Positions 27,158 through 35,053 of a DNA stretch of 43,339 nucleotides are shown here, one piece after another. Within the stretch, counting starts at the first letter, position 1. Every line of letters begins with the position of its first letter. The stretch spans positions 1 to 43,339 of the IMG/VR virus record IMGVR_UViG_3300014720_000060; one strand, given 5' to 3'. The DNA is from a virus. Both the position numbers and the translations under genes were made by a program. The notes beneath the pieces were generated by a model. That model did not search any database. It was given only the letters and a program-made list of their open reading frames with translations, and was not told where the DNA came from.

Positions 27158-28081
27158 TTAAAAGAATCCAGCTATATTGGTGGGTAGATTCCCTGTAGTG
27201 AAGCTGTTGCCCTGTTGGAACGGTGAAACATTCGGAATTGTTCCTGTGCTGATGCGATTAATGATGTTGGGCAGGGCCAAATAAAGATTGGAATGCACGG
27301 TATAATTTGTATAAGTCCAAAAAGTTTGATATTTTTCATATTCAGTGTCGGGAGAATAGCTTAAACTTTGATCGCTCAGTCCAACCGGAACGCAATTGTA
27401 AAAAGTCCATACTTTACGAGGTATTTGGCTTATTCTTTGGTATGATCTTGTGTATTGAAGAATAGTTATTGTTGATTTTATATTTCTCAGATCGTTTTCC
27501 CCGCCCTGCCGCGCCACAAAACCATAATGACTGGCCAAAATCACCCAGGGACGAATCACCATGTCCATGAAAGAAGTGTTGGTTTCCCGAAATTCTATGA
27601 CCAACGGCAAGCCAGTATAATCCGTTCGGTTGCCAGCCAATACCCCAGGAATAAATCCTCGGTTATTTTTTATGGCCAAACTTTGAACATCGAACTTTTC
27701 GTTGGGGATATTCACACCTTGTGCAAAAAGACAGCCAATAACCTTTTGATAAAAGTAGCTGGTGAGGATTCCTTTGGGTTGCGACACATCCCATCCTTTT
27801 CGAGCACCGTCAGTGTACTCCAAGTTTTGTATGATATCACTGGAAATGGCCCGGGGATAAGGATCAATCAAAACAACCCATTGGCTGTTCATGGGTATGG
27901 AACTGAACCAACTTTCCATTTGCACAAGAAAATATTCCTGTGCGCTGATCAGGGGAACACCGGGTATGTTGAATCCAAAAAGACTGCTTATCTGGGGCGC
28001 GAAAAGAGGATTTTGTCCGTTGGCAAGACCCCGGACATTGTCACTCAAGCCACGAATGGCGTCTGTTATGGGATTATTAAT
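27158..28081 (-). CDS. Tail tube-fold protein or tube initiator, unusual start
   Basis: About 307 residues if read from ATT at 28081, 296 from TTG at 28048. It has a tube-like pattern: WVVLIDPYPRAISSDI, then GLPLVIEFRETNTSFMDMVI, RPWVILASHYGF and VWTFYNCVPVGLSDQSLSYS. This recalls the gp19 family and T4 gp54, the tube initiator, and it lies just after the tube gene. The upstream reading NNPITDAIRGLSDN looks like genuine coding sequence, but no ATG or GTG is in frame. A strong Shine-Dalgarno (GGGGAGG, 28090-28096) lies 8 bases before the ATT; an ATG at 28086 is in another frame and stops after six codons. The start needs checking. Confidence 0.65.
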   Translation of the reverse strand: MNNPITDAIRGLSDNVRGLANGQNPLFAPQISSLFGFNIPGVPLISAQEYFLVQMESWFSSIPMNSQWVVLIDPYPRAISSDIIQNLEYTDGARKGWDVSQPKGILTSYFYQKVIGCLFAQGVNIPNEKFDVQSLAIKNNRGFIPGVLAGNRTDYTGLPLVIEFRETNTSFMDMVIRPWVILASHYGFVARQGGENDLRNIKSTITILQYTRSYQRISQIPRKVWTFYNCVPVGLSDQSLSYSPDTEYEKYQTFWTYTNYTVHSNLYLALPNIINRISTGTIPNVSPFQQGNSFTTGNLPTNIAGFF

Positions 28082-28092
28082 ATCATTATCCT

Positions 28093-28109
28093 CCCCTAAT
28101 ATTTAGGGG
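28093..28109 (-). promoter_or_regulatory. Hairpin with late octamer masking Shine-Dalgarno
   Basis: Perfect 7-bp stem with a 3-base loop (CCCCTAA, ATA, TTAGGGG). The 5' arm and loop contain CCTAAATA (28100-28107) and the 3' arm supplies most of the GGGGAGG ribosome-binding site. In read-through transcripts the site would be paired; in a transcript begun at this promoter the 5' arm would be absent. Confidence 0.5.
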
Positions 28110-28115
28110 ATGGTA

Positions 28116-28667
28116 TTAGCTTTGAAAGGTGCGGCGGAAGTACTGATAAGCAACTGTCATTGTGAAGGTCACAAATTCACCACCGTTGGTGATATCATAT
28201 TCCAGCGGGCCGAGGGTACGAGGAGATACCCCGACCAGCTGGTATTGTGCAACGCGGTTCAGCTGGTTGTCCAACTGAACAAGATCAATGACGGATGTTT
28301 GCTTGGCAGCAAAATAGTTGCCGGTGCTGGTGACATCATCAAACACGTCCCGTGTCCAATTCTGAAATTTTTGATAAAGTTGTGTCTTTTGATCGCAATA
28401 GAATTCCATGCTGTAAGCTTCACTGCCGGTGTATTTGGCACTGCCCGGGATGTGGAAATCCAACCCCATATAAGGAACAGTCACTTCAGTGATTTCACGG
28501 CCGGGAAGTGTTGCGGTGCGAACATAAACCAGATCATCTTCGTTATAGACTTGGCTGCTGCTGTCGCCCGGATTGATGTTGATTACGCGGAAATTAAATT
28601 TACGAGCGAAATCGCGTTCAGTTACTACCCGGTAGAAATTTTGAATTGTCTGTTGTGTATCGGCCAT
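28116..28667 (-). CDS. Tail tube protein, gp19-like
   Basis: A 183-residue protein of the T4 gp19 family (163 in T4). Signatures are RDFARKFNFRVININPGD, then YVRTATLPGREITEVTVPY, MGLDFHIPGSAKYTGSEAY and a FQNWTRDVFDD helix. The final strands are VAQYQLVGVSPRTLGP and FVTFTMTVAYQYFRRTF. The tube is the inner channel of the contractile tail. Codon use is noticeably more GC-rich than the adhesin genes, as expected for a very abundant protein. A late octamer lies 6 bases before the ATG. A second gp19-like gene at 33297-33866 makes it a paralogue pair. Confidence 0.85.
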   Translation of the reverse strand: MADTQQTIQNFYRVVTERDFARKFNFRVININPGDSSSQVYNEDDLVYVRTATLPGREITEVTVPYMGLDFHIPGSAKYTGSEAYSMEFYCDQKTQLYQKFQNWTRDVFDDVTSTGNYFAAKQTSVIDLVQLDNQLNRVAQYQLVGVSPRTLGPLEYDITNGGEFVTFTMTVAYQYFRRTFQS

Positions 28668-28673
28668 ATAATA

Positions 28674-28681
28674 TATTTATT
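28674..28681 (-). promoter_or_regulatory. Late promoter octamer AATAAATA
   Basis: Minus strand, 6 bases before the tail tube ATG at 28667, inside the 9-base gap and the end of the upstream gene. Confidence 0.65.
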
Positions 28682-29075
28682 CCAAAGTTAACAAATACTT
28701 TAATTTATTTAGATCTGCAACGATTTCTTCCACAATGTTTTGGGCATCGGTATCGATTGGATTCAAAATCGGACACTCTTTATTTGTAAAAACTCCTATG
28801 TATTGGTTTATTTTTGTCAAAATATTTTCAACTGAATAAGGTTCCAATGTCAAATTCAAGGGACGATATTCAAAGTTGCGATAACGGCCCAGAAGCGTTT
28901 CCACCAGTTTATCAAAGCTTTTTCCCAGGTCCTTTCCGATCTTGTCGAAAGCTTCATGTTGAGCAAAACTGAATGTTTGCCAGTGAAAAAGCTTTAGTTG
29001 GGCACTGCATTCCAGGGCCGCATGAATAATAACTGTGGGATCATATCCAGCCTGTATTTTAATGATCTTTATCAC
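28677..29075 (-). CDS. DUF5856-like ferritin-fold helical protein
   Basis: A 132-residue protein. It shows QLKLFHWQTFSFAQHEAFDK followed by SFDKLVETLLGRYRNF, the helical pattern (FHWQT ... AxHxA ... DKLVE) of the small Dps/ferritin-like DUF5856 family found in phages. The start is GTG at 29075, supported by the late octamer 5 bases upstream. Whether it binds metal is unknown. Its location between the sheath and the tube, after an inserted endonuclease gene, suggests it was originally adjacent to the sheath gene. Confidence 0.65.
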   Translation of the reverse strand: MIKIIKIQAGYDPTVIIHAALECSAQLKLFHWQTFSFAQHEAFDKIGKDLGKSFDKLVETLLGRYRNFEYRPLNLTLEPYSVENILTKINQYIGVFTNKECPILNPIDTDAQNIVEEIVADLNKLKYLLTLE

Positions 29076-29076
29076 G

Positions 29077-30819
29077 TTAGTATTTAGGGTAGGATTTGTA
29101 AAATACCATGTTTCCGCAGTCCCAAACCCGGCGATAATTGTTTTTAAACATGTTTATGCTTTCGGAAAGACTGGGATCAAAACCTTCTTTTAATATATTT
29201 TGCAAATTTTTCTTTTGGGCACGATATCTTTTTATTATGCGATTGGCTTTGAAATAGAAATAATTGGGTTCTGAACAATGGTTTAAAACAAATCCCAGTT
29301 TATTGTAAAGATTACCATCACTTCGGCGCAAATCTGCATATGAAACGATGCCCCGGGGATGATAGATTTGCTCAAAGAAACTGAGAAGTTTACTGGCTCC
29401 ACCAACAATGCTGGTGTCTTTTTTATTACAAAAACGAATCAGTTCATAATCCATGTCCTGTTTTTTGGTGAACCGGGGTTTGTTGAATGTCATGACCCCC
29501 ACCAATTCATCATTATGATACAACCCCAATGCAATTTTGGCGTGATCGATTCCCTGAATATGGTTGTGAAACAGGAAATCGTTTTTGGTTGAACAATTTA
29601 TTTCACGAATCTGGCAGTTTCTTGCAAAAATTTTATTGGAAAGACCCAATGCATTTTTAATAATGCTTTTCCATATGGTTTTTGATTGTTCCCGTTCCCA
29701 TTCGTGCGAAAAAATATGATAGATTCTTATGTTATGGTTCTTGAAAAGAAGGGTTTTTTCATAAAGTTTGTTTTTTTCCTTGCTTTCAAGGTCGGCATTT
29801 GAAGGAAAACAGGTCCCGAACGAATGCCAAATAAGACCGTGATATTCAAATGCTATTCCCCTTTCCGGCAAATAGATGTCCAGTTCTTTTCCTTCCAGCA
29901 AAAAGTTTTCAACCACTTCTCCCGGGTAAATGCTGCGTATATACTCGGCTATTTCCTTTTCCTGACGACTGCTGTTGGGATCACCATAACAAAAATGACA
30001 AAAAACATTTTGCCATTTGCCGTCGCTCAGATCTTTTTCCATAAAATTACCACATTCTCGGCATTTTAATTGTATTTTGGATTGATTGGCAGTTTTAAAT
30101 TCTTCATTTTTGCATAACTCAAAATTTTGTTTTTGAACTTCATTTTGGACATACCCCAGCCAGTTTGAATTGTAATTGTGTCGGTATCCCACATTAATGT
30201 TTTCATAAGTTGCAAGTTGGTCCGGATTGTACTTGTTGGTTACTAACCCGTTAAGATCGTGCAACACATGGTAAAATCTTTCACTCCAGTTCAGATTCTC
30301 TGATGTTTGCAAGTATGCCGTACGCTCTAACACTGAACAAAGAACATCCCTGTTTTGTTTCAGATCGTTTGTATAAACAAGATTGGCTCTTTTTTCATTT
30401 ATCCGTTTTTGTATCCACGTTTTAAGATCTGGATTCGAAATGGTTAGATAATTTTTGTTGTTATAATCCTGAAGAAAATTTGATACGCACTGTTGGTAAT
30501 TCTGTTTCTTGGTTTTGCTGCTGCTTTTCCAAGGTTTTACCTTTCTTGCGCATGTTTGGCTGCAGAATTGTTCGTAACCGTCCTGAAATGTTCGGAATCG
30601 GACATATTTTTGATGGCATCCATCGCACTTTACTGGCTGGTTAATGTCGTTTAAAATGCAATATATGCGTTCAGAAACCGATCCATTTATGTTTTTTGTT
30701 TGATCCAGGATAATTTGATAAGATTGGCTTTTCTGAAATCCGTCCCGGCGTATGATGGCCGTGTTTATTTTGCCAGTTTTTGTGAACAAATTATTTTTTA
30801 TATAATCTTTTATCTGCAT
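29077..30819 (-). CDS. Free-standing homing endonuclease, Vsr-like nuclease with Zn fingers (Hef-type)
   Basis: A 580-residue protein inserted between the sheath gene and the DUF5856-like gene. It has two zinc-binding clusters (C65/C68/C86/C90 and C253/C256/C274/C277), then a PD-(D/E)xK, Vsr-like nuclease core at about 284-335: SRQEKEIAEYI, LDIYLPERGIAFEYHGLIWH, with acids near E287, D314 and E325. A C-terminal GNAT-like or DUF7487-like region spans about 400-560 (LVGVMTFNKPRF; YELIRFC; YADLRRSDG; KLGFVLNH). Such proteins are mobile genes of phages. Its ATG follows a long hairpin without a clear ribosome-binding site, so expression is probably weak or controlled. Confidence 0.8.
   Translation of the reverse strand: MQIKDYIKNNLFTKTGKINTAIIRRDGFQKSQSYQIILDQTKNINGSVSERIYCILNDINQPVKCDGCHQKYVRFRTFQDGYEQFCSQTCARKVKPWKSSSKTKKQNYQQCVSNFLQDYNNKNYLTISNPDLKTWIQKRINEKRANLVYTNDLKQNRDVLCSVLERTAYLQTSENLNWSERFYHVLHDLNGLVTNKYNPDQLATYENINVGYRHNYNSNWLGYVQNEVQKQNFELCKNEEFKTANQSKIQLKCRECGNFMEKDLSDGKWQNVFCHFCYGDPNSSRQEKEIAEYIRSIYPGEVVENFLLEGKELDIYLPERGIAFEYHGLIWHSFGTCFPSNADLESKEKNKLYEKTLLFKNHNIRIYHIFSHEWEREQSKTIWKSIIKNALGLSNKIFARNCQIREINCSTKNDFLFHNHIQGIDHAKIALGLYHNDELVGVMTFNKPRFTKKQDMDYELIRFCNKKDTSIVGGASKLLSFFEQIYHPRGIVSYADLRRSDGNLYNKLGFVLNHCSEPNYFYFKANRIIKRYRAQKKNLQNILKEGFDPSLSESINMFKNNYRRVWDCGNMVFYKSYPKY
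29081..29088 (-). promoter_or_regulatory. Late promoter octamer CCTAAATA
   Basis: Minus strand, 5 bases before the GTG at 29075. It lies within the last codons of the upstream homing endonuclease gene and supports the GTG start. Confidence 0.6.
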
Positions 30820-30820
30820 A

Positions 30821-30861
30821 AAAATAACTTACCAATACTTATCATATTGGCAAGTTATTTT
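30821..30861 (-). terminator. 17-bp hairpin after sheath gene, abutting the endonuclease start
   Basis: Two 17-base arms (30821-30837 and 30845-30861) with a 7-base loop, TGATAAG on the minus strand. All pairs match in minus-strand RNA if one G-U wobble is allowed, and on the plus strand that position would be A-C, so the structure is meant for minus-strand RNA. The 3' arm ends in TTATTTTT, then ATG of the homing endonuclease. It likely terminates sheath transcripts and limits the endonuclease. Confidence 0.7.
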
Positions 30862-30885
30862 ATTACAGATTATTGATTAATCGTA

Positions 30886-33255
30886 TTAGGAAACCAGCTC
30901 TTGGAAGTCTTGTCCGGTCCTTGTGGCATAGAAGTTAACAAGGATGAACTCGGCTGCCCTCACAGGTTTGATGTATATGTCCACGACCAATTCATTTTGA
31001 TCTATGATCTCTGGCGTATTATTCCTTTCGTCACAGATGATCAAGTAGTCGTACACACCCTGTGTATTCTTGGCCAATTCGAATATGGGTGTCAGAACGT
31101 TTATGACTTGCGTTCTTGTGAACAACGTATTCGGTTCGAACAAGAAGAACTTGACGGTGTTCCTTGTGGCCACTTCCAGGTACAAGAACAGTCGGCGCAC
31201 GTTGATACGATCAAACGCGCTGGGTTTCTTGAGCAGGGTCTTTTGACCGAAGATCACAAAACCTTCTGCCGGGAAGAATGCCACCGGATTCAAATTGATC
31301 TTATAGAGTTGATCCCGGTGTTTCTGGGTCGGATAGATCGGAAGATCGTTAACACCCAGCAACACACCGCGTGTGAATCCGGCCGGGGCGAACCACGGTT
31401 GGAAATTATCGTCGGTGTTGGCCATGGCTGCACCGGCAAATCCGGAGAACGGCACCCACGTTTGTTTGCCCAGACCATCATCAAATACCTTGGGGAAGGT
31501 GGCATAGGTACAGGCGTAGCTGCTGTTCAGAAGACTGTACAGATGGCGGAGCGGCCAGTAAATGTGTTGATTGAAGTTCTTGGTTTCGTCATCCAGAACC
31601 TTGCTGTTTTCACCTTGCACAAAGATGTTGCGCAGAGGATCCGCAACAAATATATGATCTTTGCGAACGTTTTGGGCAAAATTGGTGTATACACTGGCAA
31701 CCGTGTTGTAATTTTCACGGATATCCAGGGCATTGCCTTCCAATGCTTCGTTGTTTGTCTTGAAGAATCCACTCATGTCCAGAGGAATGGTGTCGTCAAA
31801 CACGTTGGCCCCGCTCAGAACAGCCTTGTTGTATTGAGCAGCGGCAAAAACTGTGCCCAATCCACCTTCCAAGCTTATGCTCAGATTGTAAAGATCAGGA
31901 TTTTCCAGAAGTGTGAACACACGTTCCAGTTTTGTGGGAACGCTGCCAATCAGCTTTTGGGTTGCCACGGTGGTGTCAAATGCACCGAAGCTGTAGAGAG
32001 CGTCTGCCCTGCGAATGATTCCTTGGTTTAGTATTCCGGAAACAATGCCGCTGGGAGCACCCACGCGGGTTTCATAGGTTTGTTGGGTGTCAACAAATCC
32101 CTCACTGTTGTAAGGAATGGCCAAATTAGGATTCAGCAAACGAACCTTTTTGTCAGGATTGCCACCACTGTTTAACCAGGTGGTGGTGTTGCGGTTTGTG
32201 ATGAAAGGATTGATGAACACAGTCATGTTGGGACTGTCATCTTCGCGTGTGCCCAGATAGAAGGTTACGGGCGGACCGCCTGCTTCACTGTTGATTTGAC
32301 GCCAGTAATCCAAACTTCCGGTGTAGCTTTCGGAAAGGATATAATCCAGTGTGATGACATCCGGAGCAAACACGCTTTGACGCAGTTTGAACAAGCCAAC
32401 GATGAGGGTATCGTCGAATTGGCGAGTGCTGATGTCGAAAGTGGGAACATTTTCCATCACTTCGCTGACGCTGTTGCCCAGACCAAATTGTGTGGCGCTC
32501 AGAGGGAAGTTTAGACGAGTGCGAGGAACATTCAGGAAGTTATAGGTGCTTCCCGCCTTGGAATCGATGCTGGCAACCCGGCTAATACCGTCAAATTGAG
32601 TGGCCGGATTCAGGTTGGTGTTATCGATCATTCCCAGATAATAACCTTCAAATTTGTCATTGATACTGGTTTGAGCCTTGTTCAAGACGATCATACCGGC
32701 ATTAGCAAGTTGTGTCAGTTTGCTGGCCCCTGTGCTGGTAAAGCTGAATTGTGTCGGTTCGTTTTTCCAATCTGTGAAAGCCTCGCCATTCAGTATGCTT
32801 TGATATTCCTGGGAATTCAGCTCAATCTGCGTGGGTTGACCCAGAAAATAGGTGTGAGCAGCGGATAGTCCGTTGCCTGTTTTGGCGGAAACAAGTTGGT
32901 CCCCACTGAAATAAGCACCTTTATATGATGTTACAGGAAATACCAGGGCAGAATAAGAATCGGTAAATCCAACACCACTGCCGCTACCATAAGGCATGCG
33001 GCTGACAAGCACTTCGGCTTGGCTTTGGAACATGGCTTTAACAGTGTGGTAAAAATAACGTTCTGCCGCATTGGTGGGCTTGCCATAAATTTGTTCAAAT
33101 TCACTCAGACTTGTGGGTTGAAGAATTTCGTCGATGGGACCTTGAGGAGCAAAACCAGGAATCAAAACCGTTGTGGGAACGTTAATTACCGGCCGCAAGG
33201 AAAGGTCGATTTCGTTAATTTCAACACCAGGACTCTGAATTGTACGCTTTGGCAT
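30886..33255 (-). CDS. Tail sheath protein, gp18-like
   Basis: A 789-residue protein (T4 gp18 has 659). The N-terminus RTIQSPGVEINEIDLSLRP is the standard sheath start, followed by VLIPGFAPQGPIDEIL. The C-terminal domain has RRLFLYLEVATRNTVKFFLF, then NELVVDIYIKPVRAAEFILV and NFYATRTG, the strongly conserved end of contractile sheath proteins. Codon use is GC-rich, as expected for the most abundant tail protein. Two exact TATAAATA boxes precede it: one 6 bases before the ATG, one 38 bases before. A long hairpin follows the stop. Confidence 0.95.
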   Translation of the reverse strand: MPKRTIQSPGVEINEIDLSLRPVINVPTTVLIPGFAPQGPIDEILQPTSLSEFEQIYGKPTNAAERYFYHTVKAMFQSQAEVLVSRMPYGSGSGVGFTDSYSALVFPVTSYKGAYFSGDQLVSAKTGNGLSAAHTYFLGQPTQIELNSQEYQSILNGEAFTDWKNEPTQFSFTSTGASKLTQLANAGMIVLNKAQTSINDKFEGYYLGMIDNTNLNPATQFDGISRVASIDSKAGSTYNFLNVPRTRLNFPLSATQFGLGNSVSEVMENVPTFDISTRQFDDTLIVGLFKLRQSVFAPDVITLDYILSESYTGSLDYWRQINSEAGGPPVTFYLGTREDDSPNMTVFINPFITNRNTTTWLNSGGNPDKKVRLLNPNLAIPYNSEGFVDTQQTYETRVGAPSGIVSGILNQGIIRRADALYSFGAFDTTVATQKLIGSVPTKLERVFTLLENPDLYNLSISLEGGLGTVFAAAQYNKAVLSGANVFDDTIPLDMSGFFKTNNEALEGNALDIRENYNTVASVYTNFAQNVRKDHIFVADPLRNIFVQGENSKVLDDETKNFNQHIYWPLRHLYSLLNSSYACTYATFPKVFDDGLGKQTWVPFSGFAGAAMANTDDNFQPWFAPAGFTRGVLLGVNDLPIYPTQKHRDQLYKINLNPVAFFPAEGFVIFGQKTLLKKPSAFDRINVRRLFLYLEVATRNTVKFFLFEPNTLFTRTQVINVLTPIFELAKNTQGVYDYLIICDERNNTPEIIDQNELVVDIYIKPVRAAEFILVNFYATRTGQDFQELVS

Positions 33256-33261
33256 ATAAAT

Positions 33262-33269
33262 TATTTATA
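33262..33269 (-). promoter_or_regulatory. Late promoter TATAAATA (proximal, sheath)
   Basis: Exact consensus on the minus strand, 6 bases before the sheath ATG at 33255. Confidence 0.75.
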
Positions 33270-33293
33270 TTTTTTGGGAACTTTTTTTGCCTT

Positions 33294-33301
33294 TATTTAT
33301 A
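33294..33301 (-). promoter_or_regulatory. Late promoter TATAAATA (distal, sheath)
   Basis: Exact consensus on the minus strand, 38 bases before the sheath ATG and overlapping the stop of the upstream gene. A transcript from here would carry a leader of about 33 bases including an A-rich GGCAAAAAAAG stretch. Confidence 0.55.
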
Positions 33302-33866
33302 TCAAAGTTGCATGGAACTGAAAGAAACTAAAGGTGAAGGCACTTTCAGCTTCACTGCTGTCCCTGTAATTGTAATTAATTCCCCCTAATTCAACAGGTA
33401 TGGCTCCGGTATAATCAAACTTTATTTTGTTATTATTATATTCATCCAAACCATAAACTGTTATGGTTGTGCTATAATCCCCTAATTTTGGATCATTGTT
33501 CAGATTTCTGGCATTGGGTATGCCCACTTTATCGTCATTAAGCATTTTCAACCAACTATATATGAACCAATAATTATTGAATAAATTATCCACAGTGAAA
33601 TTAACTGCCACATTTTCATAACTGGGCCGTTCATAACTGGTCACTTTCATGACTTGACCAGCATATTTGGTTTCCACTTCAGGAACCTTGATGGTAGGAA
33701 CCACCATGCCATAAACTGAAAATTGAAAAGATTGCAGGTTAACTCCCCGGTTGTTTCGTTCATATTGGTTCAGATAAGGTTTCAAAATATCCGGAGGTGT
33801 GACCACCATGATAAATTTGTCGCGACGTGTCTTGTTGAGCATCGCCTGATCGTAAAAAGCTGCCAT
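33297..33866 (-). CDS. Second gp19-family tube-like protein
   Basis: A 189-residue protein between terminase and sheath. Signatures of the gp19 tube family: FQFSVYGMVVPTIKVPEVET, then YAGQVMKVTSYERPSYENVA, and VNFTVDNLFNNYWFIYSWL. The ending YRDSSEAESAFTFSFFQFHA is the usual tube C-terminal strand. The ATG at 33866 (MAAFYDQ) is preferred over 33890 because of the late octamer 5 bases upstream; the longer form would overlap the terminase end. In T4 the order is 17-18-19-20, so a tube-like gene before the sheath is unusual. It could be the main tube or a completion or terminator protein. Confidence 0.75.
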   Translation of the reverse strand: MAAFYDQAMLNKTRRDKFIMVVTPPDILKPYLNQYERNNRGVNLQSFQFSVYGMVVPTIKVPEVETKYAGQVMKVTSYERPSYENVAVNFTVDNLFNNYWFIYSWLKMLNDDKVGIPNARNLNNDPKLGDYSTTITVYGLDEYNNNKIKFDYTGAIPVELGGINYNYRDSSEAESAFTFSFFQFHATLI

Positions 33867-33871
33867 AGTAT

Positions 33872-33879
33872 TATTTAAA
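33872..33879 (-). promoter_or_regulatory. Late promoter octamer TTTAAATA
   Basis: Minus strand, 5 bases before ATG 33866. It contains the terminase stop codon TAA. Confidence 0.6.
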
Positions 33880-35053
33880 GAACCTTCCAACCTTCTTTTT
33901 CTAAATATTCCATTTCCACGTCCCGTTCATCCCGGTCGGAATTTGAAAACATTACGGGCATGCTGGGCATTTGATCTTCCCGCCCGCCAAATTGATATGT
34001 TATATTTTCATTCCGTTTGAATGGGGTGATGCTGCTGGGTCGATTATTGGTGTCTCGGCCCGTCACTTCAAAATATTTTTCCACCAATTCATCATTCAAA
34101 ATAAGCAGGGCCATGGCCATGCTCATGACACAATCATCAAAATTATTCGCACCTTTTCGGGCGGCCCATGTTCCGTTGGGATAGCGGGTGAAATTTTTCA
34201 GTTCATCCAATGTGGTCATGTCCCGGAAAACAATTGCCCGAAGTTCATTGATCCAATATCGCATGTTGATCACTGCCTGATATTTTGTGTTTGTGTTGGT
34301 GAAAATTCCGGGCTTTTCAAAAGTTTTGCCGTGGGAATAGCTGATGATTGGGTCATAATTATAATTTTCAAAAAGGGCATCCACCACTTGTGCTCCGCAA
34401 TTGTTCCGTTCAATTAACAAGGGAGGATTGCCCCATTGACCCAATATTTCCAATAATTTTGTTGTGAAATTATAAGGGGTGATGGTGTTGTCCCGGAAAC
34501 ATGCCACCTGCCTTATTGCACTCAGGTCGGCCAGGTCAAATATCTGCACCACACTGCTGGCCTGTCCTACCCCTTCGGCCACGTCCACGCCTGCCACATA
34601 CACCCCGTTTTTCATGGGCTGTTCCCATATCTTGTATTTGCCTTCGTCAAAAATGAAAAGAGGACTGCTGCAGGAACTTTTATATTTTTCATAATCGTCC
34701 CCATTCAGGGCAGATTCTCCCTCCTGAAGAAAACAATTGTGTACATGAAAATCATTTGCAAAATATGTGCTTCCACCGTCTACGTTCATCAAATCATAAA
34801 CATCTTCATTTCCGTCATTTATGATTTCTTTTATTTTTTCTTTTTTGTTGTTTTTTAACTCTAAATAATCTTCTATTTTAAAATTTTTTGCAATTATTAT
34901 TTTTCCATCTACAACAAAAGGATGGTCGTGTGTTACTCTGATTTGATTATTTTCAGTTATAAATTTTAATATGGGTTTATGAAGTTTTCGGACACCCTTA
35001 AAACCCATATAACCGTTAGGTGTTAAAACTTTATATTGTTTATTAGTTTTCAT
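33875..35053 (-). CDS. Large terminase C-half fused to intein C fragment
   Basis: A 392-residue protein starting at ATG 35053 (MKTNKQYKVL). Residues 1-106 are a split-intein C fragment with block B THDHPF (41-46), an ISxNxD-like middle and terminal VHN (104-106). Residue 107 is Cys+1 and starts the terminase nuclease half (286 residues): VAGVDVAEG (first Asp), LLIERNNCGAQ (Glu) and NNFDDCVMSMAMALL (Asp), the RNase H-like DNA-cutting domain of gp17. The ATG overlaps the end of the endonuclease gene by 11 bases, so it is coupled to it. Alone it cannot be a motor; it needs trans-splicing to the upstream half. Confidence 0.9.
   Translation of the reverse strand: MKTNKQYKVLTPNGYMGFKGVRKLHKPILKFITENNQIRVTHDHPFVVDGKIIIAKNFKIEDYLELKNNKKEKIKEIINDGNEDVYDLMNVDGGSTYFANDFHVHNCFLQEGESALNGDDYEKYKSSCSSPLFIFDEGKYKIWEQPMKNGVYVAGVDVAEGVGQASSVVQIFDLADLSAIRQVACFRDNTITPYNFTTKLLEILGQWGNPPLLIERNNCGAQVVDALFENYNYDPIISYSHGKTFEKPGIFTNTNTKYQAVINMRYWINELRAIVFRDMTTLDELKNFTRYPNGTWAARKGANNFDDCVMSMAMALLILNDELVEKYFEVTGRDTNNRPSSITPFKRNENITYQFGGREDQMPSMPVMFSNSDRDERDVEMEYLEKEGWKVL
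34736..35053 (-). other. Split-intein C fragment (106 residues)
   Basis: It has the block B T-x-x-H motif at 41-44, block F-like strand VYDLMNV, and block G HVHN ending at Asn106, followed by Cys+1 of the extein (34733-34735). Its start, MKTNKQYKVLTPNGYMGFKG, resembles the AceL-TerL intein C fragment, which is also about 104 residues long and begins before block B. That is an atypical, very N-terminal split point. Confidence 0.88.

Noticed and set aside
27527-28691. Two long plus-strand frames opposite the tube genes
   Set aside because: Both are antisense to gp19-family genes with recognisable motifs and lack any start signal.
30901-32031. A 376-codon plus-strand frame antisense to the sheath gene
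   Set aside because: The sheath gene is certain, its GC-rich codon bias leaves the opposite frame open, and the antisense product shows no known motif, promoter or ribosome-binding site.
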